From NCBI GenBank assembly GCA_009668945.1, contig SBEH01000008.1, positions 32,102 through 96,101 of the forward strand: a stretch of DNA of 64,000 nucleotides. Reading direction: 5' to 3'. The position numbers were made by a program, and so were the translations under genes. The notes below the pieces were generated by a model, which worked only from the letters and a program-made list of their open reading frames with translations, was not told where the DNA came from and made no database searches. Positions within the stretch are counted from its first letter, which is position 1. Each line of letters opens with the position of its first letter. This DNA is from Actinomycetota bacterium (GTDB lineage Bacteria; Actinomycetota; Coriobacteriia; Anaerosomatales; Anaerosomataceae). Shown here piece by piece: positions 1 through 8,700 of this stretch.

Positions 1-1173
1 CGTGTTCGTGCTGCTAGGGGGCGTGTCCTCGACTATAGCAGCTTCCGCGCCCAACCGCCGTCTCGGCCAGAACGCGCCCGCGACCGCGGCGAGACTGGCC
101 GCCATCAGCATCAGCCCGGAGAGTCGCATGGGCGAGAGTCGCAGCTTCTCTGCGACGGCTCGCACCCCGAACGACTCGGCAGGCCACTGCACGGACCAGA
201 CTTGCACGCGCGCGTTGCCGGTGTCCGCCACGAACAGCTGGCTGCTCTGTGCGTCGTACACGACATCATTCGGATACGCCAACTGACCGGCTGCAGAGCC
301 CGGAGCGCCGTAGCGCGTGACCTCAGAGCCGTCGGTGTCCAGCAACACAATCTCGCTCGCGAGCGCGTCGACCACAGCAACGTACGTTTTGCCTTGATCG
401 CCCTCGAGGAAGGCGAGTCCTCGCGCGATGCCGTTGACCCGCACGAGTCGCTGGAACGCGCCCTCGCGATCGAACACTAGTACGCGGCGGTTGTTGCCGT
501 CGCTGACCCATATGGTGTCGTCGCCGAACGCCACTGCGTTCGGGAAGTCCAACGCGACGGAGACATCGCCCGGGACAGCGGTGGCCTCCGCGCTACCCAG
601 CGAGAACCGCACCTCGCCGGCGCGGTTCATGACCACCATGCGATGCCGTCCGGAGCTGTCGGTCACTGCCACCGAGCCCTCGCCGTCGCACGCCACACCG
701 AGCGGCCCCCAGGTAGGGGTGCTCTCATTCGATGGCCGCAGATCGTCAAGACGAACGCCCTCAGCCGAGAATCTCAAGACTGACCGCGTCTCCCGGTCCA
801 CCACCAGCAGCGTTCCGGTGGCGTTGTCACTTGCTGCGTACGCGGGCACCACCAGCGCACCTCGGCCGATCTCACCAAGATCGAACCCCGCCACCGAGAA
901 CACGCGTACGACCGCCGCTTCGGAATCGGACACGTAGATACGACCATCGCCGACTGCGAGTCCGACCGGACGGATCAGCGGCGCATCCCCGGCATCGGGT
1001 AGGGACCTCACGTACGAGAGGCTCGGCGCCGCCTCGCCAACAGGAGAGACGGTGGGCACGGCCACCTTCGCCGCAGGCGCCAGAATCGCGATCGCCGCGC
1101 CCGCAAAGAGCGCCGTTGCTCCCACGGCGAAGACGACACGCCGGGGTCCTTCGAGCCGCAAGGTCAGCCGCAT
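1..1173 (-). CDS. NHL-repeat beta-propeller membrane protein, 3' end beyond the window
   Basis: The frame is open from an ATG at 1173 to the first base, so the C-terminus is missing. About 390 residues are visible. A signal-anchor segment lies near residues 10-30. It is followed by repeated propeller motifs of NHL type, such as GLAVGDGRIYVSDS, IWVSDGNNRRVLVF and LFVADTGNARVQVW. A second hydrophobic segment (LMLMAASLAAVAGAFW) comes near the visible end. The layout of anchor, extracytoplasmic propeller and second membrane helix is the same as in the gene at 10667-12247, so the lost part may also be a cytoplasmic domain. It starts 9 bases after the lipoprotein gene and probably ends the formate dehydrogenase operon. 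NHL propellers often bind proteins or small ligands; the role here is unknown, but both copies sit with multihaem cytochromes. Confidence 0.8.
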   Translation of the reverse strand, partial: MRLTLRLEGPRRVVFAVGATALFAGAAIAILAPAAKVAVPTVSPVGEAAPSLSYVRSLPDAGDAPLIRPVGLAVGDGRIYVSDSEAAVVRVFSVAGFDLGEIGRGALVVPAYAASDNATGTLLVVDRETRSVLRFSAEGVRLDDLRPSNESTPTWGPLGVACDGEGSVAVTDSSGRHRMVVMNRAGEVRFSLGSAEATAVPGDVSVALDFPNAVAFGDDTIWVSDGNNRRVLVFDREGAFQRLVRVNGIARGLAFLEGDQGKTYVAVVDALASEIVLLDTDGSEVTRYGAPGSAAGQLAYPNDVVYDAQSSQLFVADTGNARVQVWSVQWPAESFGVRAVAEKLRLSPMRLSGLMLMAASLAAVAGAFWPRRRLGAEAAIVEDTPPSSTNT

Positions 1174-1182
1174 CAAGCGCCC

Positions 1183-2019
1183 CTACTTCGCGATGCTCTC
1201 GACCACGGCGAACACGTCGTTCAGGAGACCCTCGCCGGATGCGCCGGTGGCGTGCAGCTCGACGATCACGGTCACCGCGCCGTCCGTGAAGACCGCGGCC
1301 GCGAACTGACCATTCGAGCCCGCAACAACCGCGTGCCCACCGATCGTCTTCTCCTGCCGCGCGTCCGGGTACTCGGTCGCGATCGCCGCCTGGGCCGCTT
1401 CTGCGGCCTTGGCGTCGATTCGCTGCTCGACCTCGATCATCAGCTGGTCCGCCGTGCTGCTTGTGGGAATGTACTGCCTGCTGAGTGACGCCATGTCCGC
1501 CAGTATCCCCTGCGCAGCGTAGCCGTTGATCGCGTCCGGCACGTACTTGGTGAGGCTCACGACGGGACCCGTCGGTTCCGCGGCCGGGTCCTCGGGAGTC
1601 GCGTCGCCACCTGGTGTGGCGGGATCATCGATCGGGTCGACGGCCGGCGTCTGCCCGGCGTCGATCGCGTCGGCCTGCTCCTTCGCCTTGCGGTAGGTCG
1701 GGTCGCGGTCGATCACCGTCTGCAGCCGCTCGCGGGCCGTAGCGAGGTCGCCTGCGGCAAGCGCGTCCTGCGCCTGCGCGTACAGCGCGCCCAGGTCACC
1801 GTGCACCTCGCAGGTGATGACCTTGGTGGTCACGCCGTACTCGCCCACCTTGCTCTGCGGGACCTCGATCTCCTTCGTGTTGTCCTCGACGATCTCGCCG
1901 GCAGTGCATATGACGATCTCACCAGTCTTCATCTTGACCTTGCGCTGGCAGCCCGTGAGGGGTACGAGCAGACCGAACAACACGACGACGACCAGCGCAA
2001 TCGTCAGGAACTTCCTCAC
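1183..2019 (-). CDS. Secreted lipoprotein with TPR-like helical repeat
   Basis: Residues 1-24 form a lipoprotein signal with lipobox LTGC and the lipidated Cys at 24. Residues about 75-115 look like one or two tetratricopeptide helices (ALAAGDLATARERLQTVI, then DRDPTYRKAKEQ). An acidic proline-rich linker follows (about 118-160), then a roughly 115-residue C-terminal domain that I do not recognise. The GTG start overlaps the TGA of the upstream membrane protein gene as GTGA, which implies translational coupling. It probably serves as an extracytoplasmic accessory protein of the formate dehydrogenase/cytochrome operon. No specific function can be assigned. Confidence 0.8.
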   Translation of the reverse strand: MRKFLTIALVVVVLFGLLVPLTGCQRKVKMKTGEIVICTAGEIVEDNTKEIEVPQSKVGEYGVTTKVITCEVHGDLGALYAQAQDALAAGDLATARERLQTVIDRDPTYRKAKEQADAIDAGQTPAVDPIDDPATPGGDATPEDPAAEPTGPVVSLTKYVPDAINGYAAQGILADMASLSRQYIPTSSTADQLMIEVEQRIDAKAAEAAQAAIATEYPDARQEKTIGGHAVVAGSNGQFAAAVFTDGAVTVIVELHATGASGEGLLNDVFAVVESIAK

Positions 2020-3560
2020 TGCGAGACCACCTCTCGTCCTTGCTCGTCACGCGCCGCGACCTCTTCGGACGCTACTGGCGTTCGATACGACAACGTTACA
2101 GCCACGGCAAAGAGCGCGCCAACCAACGCGAGAATCGCCAGAATCGGCGGTCCTCCGCTGAAGTCGATGCGTGCGAACTCGGAACCGTAGTCGACTTGGA
2201 CATCCGATGGGATGAACGCGGTGAGGGTGCGAAGCGGCGTCGCAGCAGCAAGCGGCCACGCCACGGCCGCCGCCAGGACGGCGGCCCCTTGCGACCACCC
2301 CACTCGCGGAACAGACCGGCGCATCGCAATCCCGACCGAGGCGACGGCCACGCCCAGCGCAAGCCACGTTCCGGCCATTTCCGCGCCCCAGAGTCCGAAC
2401 GACGCTTCGAAGCTCGTGCCGTCAGCGCGAATCGCCGTCACACTTGCAGACATGCCCGGGAGGACCAGTGCGACAAGTGCCGCACACGTCGCGACCGCGC
2501 CAAACACCAGACCAGCCGTGCGGAGCAGGCGTGGGCGGGATGCCAGGTCGGGCGAGTCGTCTCGCTCAGCCCGGGCGAGCCAGAGCCCCGCCGCCGTCGA
2601 AACGGTACCACCCAGAATCGGCCATATGAGCAGCGGGTTCGGGCCTCTCGCCCCGAACACCTGCTCCAAGAGCAGGAGCAAGGTCATCGCCGCGGGGACC
2701 AGCACGTACGCACTTGCGACTTCGTACGCGGAACCACGTCGGAGGAGCACCAGGGTCGAGGCCGTCACGAACACTGCCGCGATGCCGAACGCCCAGAGTC
2801 CCCCGCCGGCGAGGTCCGCCACCGTAAGCGTGCCGGCTCCCGCAGAGGCGCCACCGATCACGATGGCCGCTCCGATCCCGCCGAGCGAGGCACGAAGCGC
2901 GGCGGCGGGCAACGACTTCCGACGCGCTGCCGCAGCAAGCACGAGCACGAGCGTCACCCATAGTGCGCCCGCCAGCAACATCAGCAACTCCTCGCGACCG
3001 TACCGGACGAACGGAGAGAACGAACTTGGCCGCTCCCAGTTGCCGACCACCGCTGCAGCGCCCGCGAGGGCGAGCAGTACGCCGCCGATCCGTCGTATCC
3101 GAGTCGGAGGACCTACCGCCGCCGAGATGGCCAGCATGGCTCCCCACGCGGCGGTGGTGAAGAACACTACCTCACTACCGGGCGGGGCGTCGGTGTACCG
3201 GTTCGCCATGACGAGCCAGGGAGCCACGGCGAACCCTCCTGCGCCGACGAACGCTTGCGGAAGCCACTCGCGCAGACCTCGGGCTCGCTCCCCCGGCAGA
3301 CCCACGGCAACCAACACGCCCAGGAACGCTCCGGCTGCCGCAACTGCGGCGAGCGCCGCCGGAGACGAGTACTGATGCGCTTCGGTGCCGAATACACTCG
3401 CCGCCACGCTCGAGAGTAGCAGCACGATGAAGCCTGCGGCCTTGAGAGCGACACCTCTGCGCACAGACGCTTCCGGTCTGAGAACCAGCGAAGGGGAAGG
3501 GCCGGGGCGAGCCCGGCCCTTCCCTTCTCGCGTGTCGTCTGGCTCAGACGTCACGAACAC
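2016..3560 (-). CDS. Polytopic integral membrane protein of unknown function
   Basis: The 514-residue product has a short charged N-terminus (about 35 residues) and then roughly a dozen hydrophobic segments spread over its whole length. A GTG start at 3560 lies only 3 bases after the hexahaem cytochrome stop; a second GTG two codons later is also possible. The helix pattern and runs such as GGVLLALAGAAAVVGNW faintly resemble EamA/DMT-type transporters, but I see no diagnostic motif. A soluble-looking loop occurs near residues 375-400. Position in the operon suggests a membrane partner of the formate dehydrogenase and cytochrome, for instance a quinone-interacting or anchoring subunit. No haem-ligating His pairs typical of a cytochrome b are evident. 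Confidence 0.75.
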   Translation of the reverse strand: MFVTSEPDDTREGKGRARPGPSPSLVLRPEASVRRGVALKAAGFIVLLLSSVAASVFGTEAHQYSSPAALAAVAAAGAFLGVLVAVGLPGERARGLREWLPQAFVGAGGFAVAPWLVMANRYTDAPPGSEVVFFTTAAWGAMLAISAAVGPPTRIRRIGGVLLALAGAAAVVGNWERPSSFSPFVRYGREELLMLLAGALWVTLVLVLAAAARRKSLPAAALRASLGGIGAAIVIGGASAGAGTLTVADLAGGGLWAFGIAAVFVTASTLVLLRRGSAYEVASAYVLVPAAMTLLLLLEQVFGARGPNPLLIWPILGGTVSTAAGLWLARAERDDSPDLASRPRLLRTAGLVFGAVATCAALVALVLPGMSASVTAIRADGTSFEASFGLWGAEMAGTWLALGVAVASVGIAMRRSVPRVGWSQGAAVLAAAVAWPLAAATPLRTLTAFIPSDVQVDYGSEFARIDFSGGPPILAILALVGALFAVAVTLSYRTPVASEEVAARDEQGREVVSQ

Positions 3561-3563
3561 CTC

Positions 3564-4889
3564 TTACTTGTTGTGGCATACCTGACAAGTACCCCGATTA
3601 TTGGTCCGCAAGAGCGCGTTGCCGTAATCCGGCGGTACGGTACCAACAGTAACGACAGTCGTGCCGTCGATCGTGACGCTCTTGGTGCCTGTGTTCCGCT
3701 GCGGGTTCGTCGAGTCGGCGACGCTGGCGAAGCCGCTCATCGTCGCACCAGAGCCGTGCGCCACGTGGCATGACAGGCAGTCGACCCAGTCGGTGGGTGT
3801 CTCCGCCATGACAACAGCGCCGTTGGTGTTGCCCTCGGCAGGATCGTGCGCCAGGGGAACTGCGTCGGCGGTGTTGTAGTTGAGCGGACCGGGCTGGAAC
3901 AGGCTCATCGCCACGTTCGTCGGATGCCTGTGACGCTCAACCAGACCGAAGCCATCGTTTGCGTCGTAGATCTCCGCCAGGTAGTCGTTGCCGCCAAGAC
4001 CGATGAACCCGTCGTTGAGGGTTCCGTTGAGGTCGAAGATGACCCCGGAATCGCCCTTCGTGTTCATCTGCGTGTGGCATGCTGCACACCAGCCGCTGAT
4101 GCCCTTGGTGGGATCGGGCAGCCCGGTGAGCGTGTTGATGGGTGCCTTGGCGTACCTCGGATTGGTGAAGTCCGGATAGTACGTCGTGTAGGCTGTCATA
4201 CGCGCGGGGCCTTGAGGCCATCCGCCCACAGGATAGCCCTGCTCGGCCGAGATGACGTACGGCTGCGGGACACCACCCACGTATCCGCCAACCATGATGT
4301 TCGCGCGAGCGCCCGTAAGCGGATCGATACCAGCCACGATGTCCTTGAGCAGACGGTAGTTCGACGATCCGTGGGTGTCGTGGCAGGTCGTGCATGAGAT
4401 CTCGACCTTCTCGCCACCCGTGGTGATGATGCCGTCGCGACCGTCCGGACCGGCACCCCAGGCGACCCACGTCGCGCCACCGGGATAGTGCTGGGTCGGG
4501 AACCTCGAGAGGTCGAACCCGCCACCGTTGAGCGCCTGCCCGGCAAGGTTGTAAGTCTCGTCGCTCCCCAGATCACCGTCGCGGGACTGGAACACGCCGT
4601 CGAAGACGTTCGTGTCAGCACCGAACGCCGCCGAACCGTGGCAGGTCATGCAGAACGCTTCGTCGTCAGCGGCTGTGGAGATCAACAGCGCGCTGCGCGT
4701 ACCACGAGTAGCACTCTGCCACGTGATGGGGCTTGACGCGGTGTGAGCACGGTGACATCCTGCGCACGCGTCGGTGTCCGCAGCGTAACCCCCGTGGACA
4801 CTGCTGAAGGCCATCGCGACACCCGGCACCATGAACACCGCCAGTGCGACCGCGATTGCCAGAACGAATGCACGCTTCCTCAACGTCAT
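3564..4889 (-). CDS. Secreted hexahaem c-type cytochrome
   Basis: The 441-residue protein has a cleavable signal peptide (hydrophobic to about residue 28, AMA/F site). It carries six CXXCH haem-attachment motifs: CAGCH, CMTCH, CTTCH, CAACH, CLSCH and CQVCH, the last at the extreme C-terminus. I chose the ATG at 4889, which overlaps the upstream TGA as TGATG and has GGGAGG at a proper distance; a GTG one codon earlier is too close to that site. It follows directly on the formate dehydrogenase iron-sulfur subunit and probably accepts its electrons outside the membrane, in place of the usual cytochrome b subunit. The haem count is read directly; the partner role is inferred from the operon. Confidence 0.92.
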   Translation of the reverse strand: MTLRKRAFVLAIAVALAVFMVPGVAMAFSSVHGGYAADTDACAGCHRAHTASSPITWQSATRGTRSALLISTAADDEAFCMTCHGSAAFGADTNVFDGVFQSRDGDLGSDETYNLAGQALNGGGFDLSRFPTQHYPGGATWVAWGAGPDGRDGIITTGGEKVEISCTTCHDTHGSSNYRLLKDIVAGIDPLTGARANIMVGGYVGGVPQPYVISAEQGYPVGGWPQGPARMTAYTTYYPDFTNPRYAKAPINTLTGLPDPTKGISGWCAACHTQMNTKGDSGVIFDLNGTLNDGFIGLGGNDYLAEIYDANDGFGLVERHRHPTNVAMSLFQPGPLNYNTADAVPLAHDPAEGNTNGAVVMAETPTDWVDCLSCHVAHGSGATMSGFASVADSTNPQRNTGTKSVTIDGTTVVTVGTVPPDYGNALLRTNNRGTCQVCHNK

Positions 4890-5761
4890 CACACCTCCCC
4901 CATCGAATCATCGGTCATCTGCTGCCTGCGAGCAATCAGCGCGAACAAACCTGCGCCGAGTGCCGCCGGTACCAGAGCCGCCTTGGCGAACGGACTCGAC
5001 AGCACGCTGGAAACAAGCGGGGTCACATGGTCTTCAACGAACGGGTCGGCCTTGGGGGCAATGACCAGTGACTTCTTGCTTGCCCAGAAGATGCTACCGT
5101 CACCCTGCGCGGAAACGTACCCATTCGCGGAGTTCTGGATGTGGGCGATGACATTTGCACGCGTGTCGTACCTCATCGCCTTGGCCGGGCACGTGTACAC
5201 GCAGCTCGGCTCGTGGTCCTGCGCCACGTCGCTCTTGAATGCCACACCGGTGCCGAGAACCGTGTTGTAGTTCGAGGGCAGCGGGTTGCCGTACTTCGCG
5301 TCAAGTACCGCGCCTGCACGGCCGTGGCACATCGTGCACTTCCAGGCCTTGATCCCGTCGGTCCACGGAGCCTGGTCGCTTCCCTTGCCAACCTTGGGGT
5401 AGCCACCACGACCGCAGTCGATCTGACACTGGGCGATGCACTTGGTGCCGTCCGGGCCGTAGCCGTTCGGCGTGCAGAGGTCCGGGTCGATGTACACAGC
5501 GCCGGACGCCGCATCTTTGCGGATCGCGTCGAACGGGCAGCGCTTGACGCACGGCGGATTCTCGCAGTGCCAGCAGCTGTACCGCATGAACGGTCCCATG
5601 TCGACGCGCTTCTGCGACTTGATGATGACGCGCTGATCAGGAGCAGTCTTGTGGATGCCCGGATTGAGCGCCTTCATCTGCCACGTACGCTTGCAGCTGA
5701 TCACACAGCCGTTGCATCGGACGCACTTGTCCACGTCCTGAAGGATCGCCATAACAGCCAT
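4889..5761 (-). CDS. fdhB: Formate dehydrogenase iron-sulfur (beta) subunit, four-cluster ferredoxin type
   Basis: The 290-residue protein has the Cys pattern of DmsB/FdnH-type electron-transfer subunits. The N-terminal CVRCNGCVISC motif is followed by CENPPCVKRCPFDA near residue 70, then CIAQCQIDC, CTMCHGR and CVYTCPAKA, enough for four [4Fe-4S] clusters. A C-terminal hydrophobic helix (AALVPAALGAGLFALIA) can anchor it in the membrane, as in FdnH. There is no signal peptide, so export is probably by Tat hitch-hiking on the catalytic subunit. It lies 17 bases after fdhA and overlaps the cytochrome gene. It passes electrons from the molybdenum subunit to the hexahaem cytochrome or a quinone site. 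Confidence 0.92.
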   Translation of the reverse strand: MAVMAILQDVDKCVRCNGCVISCKRTWQMKALNPGIHKTAPDQRVIIKSQKRVDMGPFMRYSCWHCENPPCVKRCPFDAIRKDAASGAVYIDPDLCTPNGYGPDGTKCIAQCQIDCGRGGYPKVGKGSDQAPWTDGIKAWKCTMCHGRAGAVLDAKYGNPLPSNYNTVLGTGVAFKSDVAQDHEPSCVYTCPAKAMRYDTRANVIAHIQNSANGYVSAQGDGSIFWASKKSLVIAPKADPFVEDHVTPLVSSVLSSPFAKAALVPAALGAGLFALIARRQQMTDDSMGEV

Positions 5762-5778
5762 CGTTCACCACCCCCTTT

Positions 5779-8700
5779 CTACGGAAGTCTCACGATGTTG
5801 CAGAGACAGGCCTTCGACTCAGGGATCACGGTGTTCGCATCCCCTGCGTCGATACACAGGTCGTTCGCCCGGCTGCCCTTCGACAGACCTTGGTCACCCC
5901 AGTGCCACGGGATGGCCACCACGCCGGGAGCGACGCGCTGGTTGCCGGCAGTACCTGCACCCACGCGCGCCTTGAAGCCCTTCGCCCAGCCGACGGTCGG
6001 GAATGCGGTCTCCCTAGCGAGCGTGCCCATGCTGTCGGCACGAGCAGTCACTACGTTGACCCAGTCACCGTCGTTGATGCCAAGCCTGACGGCGTCGACC
6101 GAGTTGATCTCCACCCACGGCTCCGGCTCAGTCTCGACGTTCCACGGGTTGTTCCGAGTGATCGGACCGCCCTGGAAGTGCTCGACGCACCGGATGGTGG
6201 TGAGGACGAACGGGTAGTTCGCCGCGGGCGGATCGTTGACGGGCTTGCCACCCGCCACCGTGTAGCCGCGACCGGCCACTAGTGAGTCGTCCTTGACCAA
6301 GTCCCAGGCAGCCGTGCCCTTGGTGTTGCGGCCCCAGGTCGCGGCAAGATCCGCCCGTGGGGTCTCGTAGGGCTCGGTGTGCGCCGGGAACCTGCCGGCC
6401 AGGATGTGCACGGCGGTGGGTCCGCCGAGTGCGACGTCCGGCTTGTCCGACAAACGGTGGACGGTGCGATACCAACGCGAGTAGTTCAGCGTCGCCGTGT
6501 TGGTGCTCACGAACAGGCGGCTGCAGGAGTCCGGACCCATGTAGAAGTCCGACACGTCTCCTGGTACATCGCCGTTGTTGTAGAGCACGCGCCGGTTGAC
6601 CAGCCACGAGTAGCCCCAGCCAGGGAAGGCCAGGGTGCCGTTTCCGTCGGCCGTATCGCGGCTCTTCGAGCGGTTGTCGGTCGCCCAGTTCGCTTGTGCG
6701 GTGCCTAGCGGGGCCGCAGAGTGCCTGTTCGTGGTCCGGTCGGTGCTATACGCACCTGTGTAGAGCCACGAGATGCCGGTGGTCGGGGTGTTCATCTCGC
6801 GGTACACCAGCTCCGCAATCCACTCCGAGCCGGTGACGGCCGCCGGCAGCCGGGGCGCTGTCTCCGCGCCTCGCCAAATCTCGGCGATACCGCTGTTGGC
6901 GGTCTCGAAGTCGCTGGTGAGAGCCGCCGGCGTCCACCCGTAGCGCGACGCGTAGAGCGTCTGGTATGCATTCGTCCATGTCTTGCCGAGTGTCGTCCAG
7001 GTCGACGTGATGTGCCCGAACGCACCGGCGACATCGAGGGCCTTGGCGAACCTGAGCATGAGCTCGAGATCCGAGCGGCTCTTGCCCTTCGGATTCGTGG
7101 CCTTCTCGCGCCACTGGAGCACGCGGCCGGAGTTCGCTACGCTTCCGGCTTCCTCGACGTGCGCGCATGCCGGGATCAGATACGTCATGGCGCCAGCCTT
7201 GCGACTGCACATCGCAGTCTCAGTGGCGAACATGTCGACGACGACGAGCGTCTCGAGGTTGTACAGGCCGTCGCGGATCTTGCTCTGGTTCGGCTCGGTC
7301 ACGGCAGGGTTCTGACCCCAACATACGAGCGCCTTGGTGTCACCCGCAATCATCTTGCGGAACATGGTGATGTGATCGTCGCCGTTGCCCTTGGGCCAGA
7401 GGTTGTACAGCGCCTTCGTGATCGGCTTGTCGGCCGATGGAGAGGTGATCCACGCCGGATCGCCGAAGAAGCTGTACGTCATGTTGAAGAACCCGCGCTG
7501 CTGCAAGCCCATGACCTTCGTGGCTGGAGTCGTCGCCACCGCCGGATCTCCGAGGTTGAACGCGTCGTCGTACGACCCGTTCATCTGCGCACGGCCGCCG
7601 GTACCGCTGAGCGGGAGGCCCCAGAGCGTGTCCATGTACTTGCCGTACGCGTTGACGACGCGGAGCGGCCGCGGGATGAAGCCGCGAAGCGGCTTGTTCG
7701 TGACGTTCTGAGGCTCCGGACCGGTGCGCGGCGTGTACAGCACGTTCTTGCCCCCGCTGGCAATGCCGTCCAGGCTGTCGTAGGCGTTGTTGTCGTACAC
7801 CTGCACGCCCGTAAAGGGGCCGGTCGGCGCGGAAGCCGATGCCTGCCAGACGCCATCGGGGTGCTTCTGGTAGGTCAGAACGTACTTGCCGCCGGTGATC
7901 TCGATCGACGGGTCCTGCCCGGAGGCGAGGAGCGAGACCACTGCGCCAGGGGCCGCGCTGCCGATCGTAAGCGGCAGGTAGCTGATGCCAGCACCGTCGT
8001 AGTAGTAGACGTGAGTCGTAGTGCCGTTCGAGACGATTGACGGATACCTCACGGCCGTGGTGGTCGTGTACACAGTGCCCGTGGCCGTCCACAAGAGGCC
8101 GTTGGCCGACGTGAACTCGTATAGGTTGCCCGACGTGTAGGCAGGTATGTACGCACGGAACGTAGTACCATCCCACGCGATGTCGCCCGGAAGCGGGATG
8201 TCCACACCCATTGCCGTGGCCGCAACGGTGATGAGGTTCGAACGGCCCTGATACACGTACGTACCGGCGCTTGCCACGTTCGTCGCGCGATAGACCAGGA
8301 TGTCCCAGCGGGCCGGATTCATGGCGTCGGCCATGGTCGCCGGAACGGCAGCAACCTTGTTCGCGAGTACCGACACCAGATAGCCCGCCGGATTCCCATC
8401 TGCCGCGATCATGGCCTCAGCGAAGCCGTAGTACGGCACGAGGTCGATGGTGCCGGGTGCAAGGATGCCGGACTCGTCCGCAATCTGCTCGATGCTATCA
8501 ACGTTCATCGAGCCCGGGTTGCCCGAGTAGTACGGGATGTTCCCGTAGAGCAGACCCTGATCGGTCGAGCCCTGAACGTTGTGGATGCCACGGAGGGCGT
8601 TGATACCGGCACCCGCGCGACCCACGTTGCCCATCACCGTCTGCATCACGGCGAACGACTTCACGTTCTGCGCGCCGCACGTGTGCTGCGTGAGGCCCAT

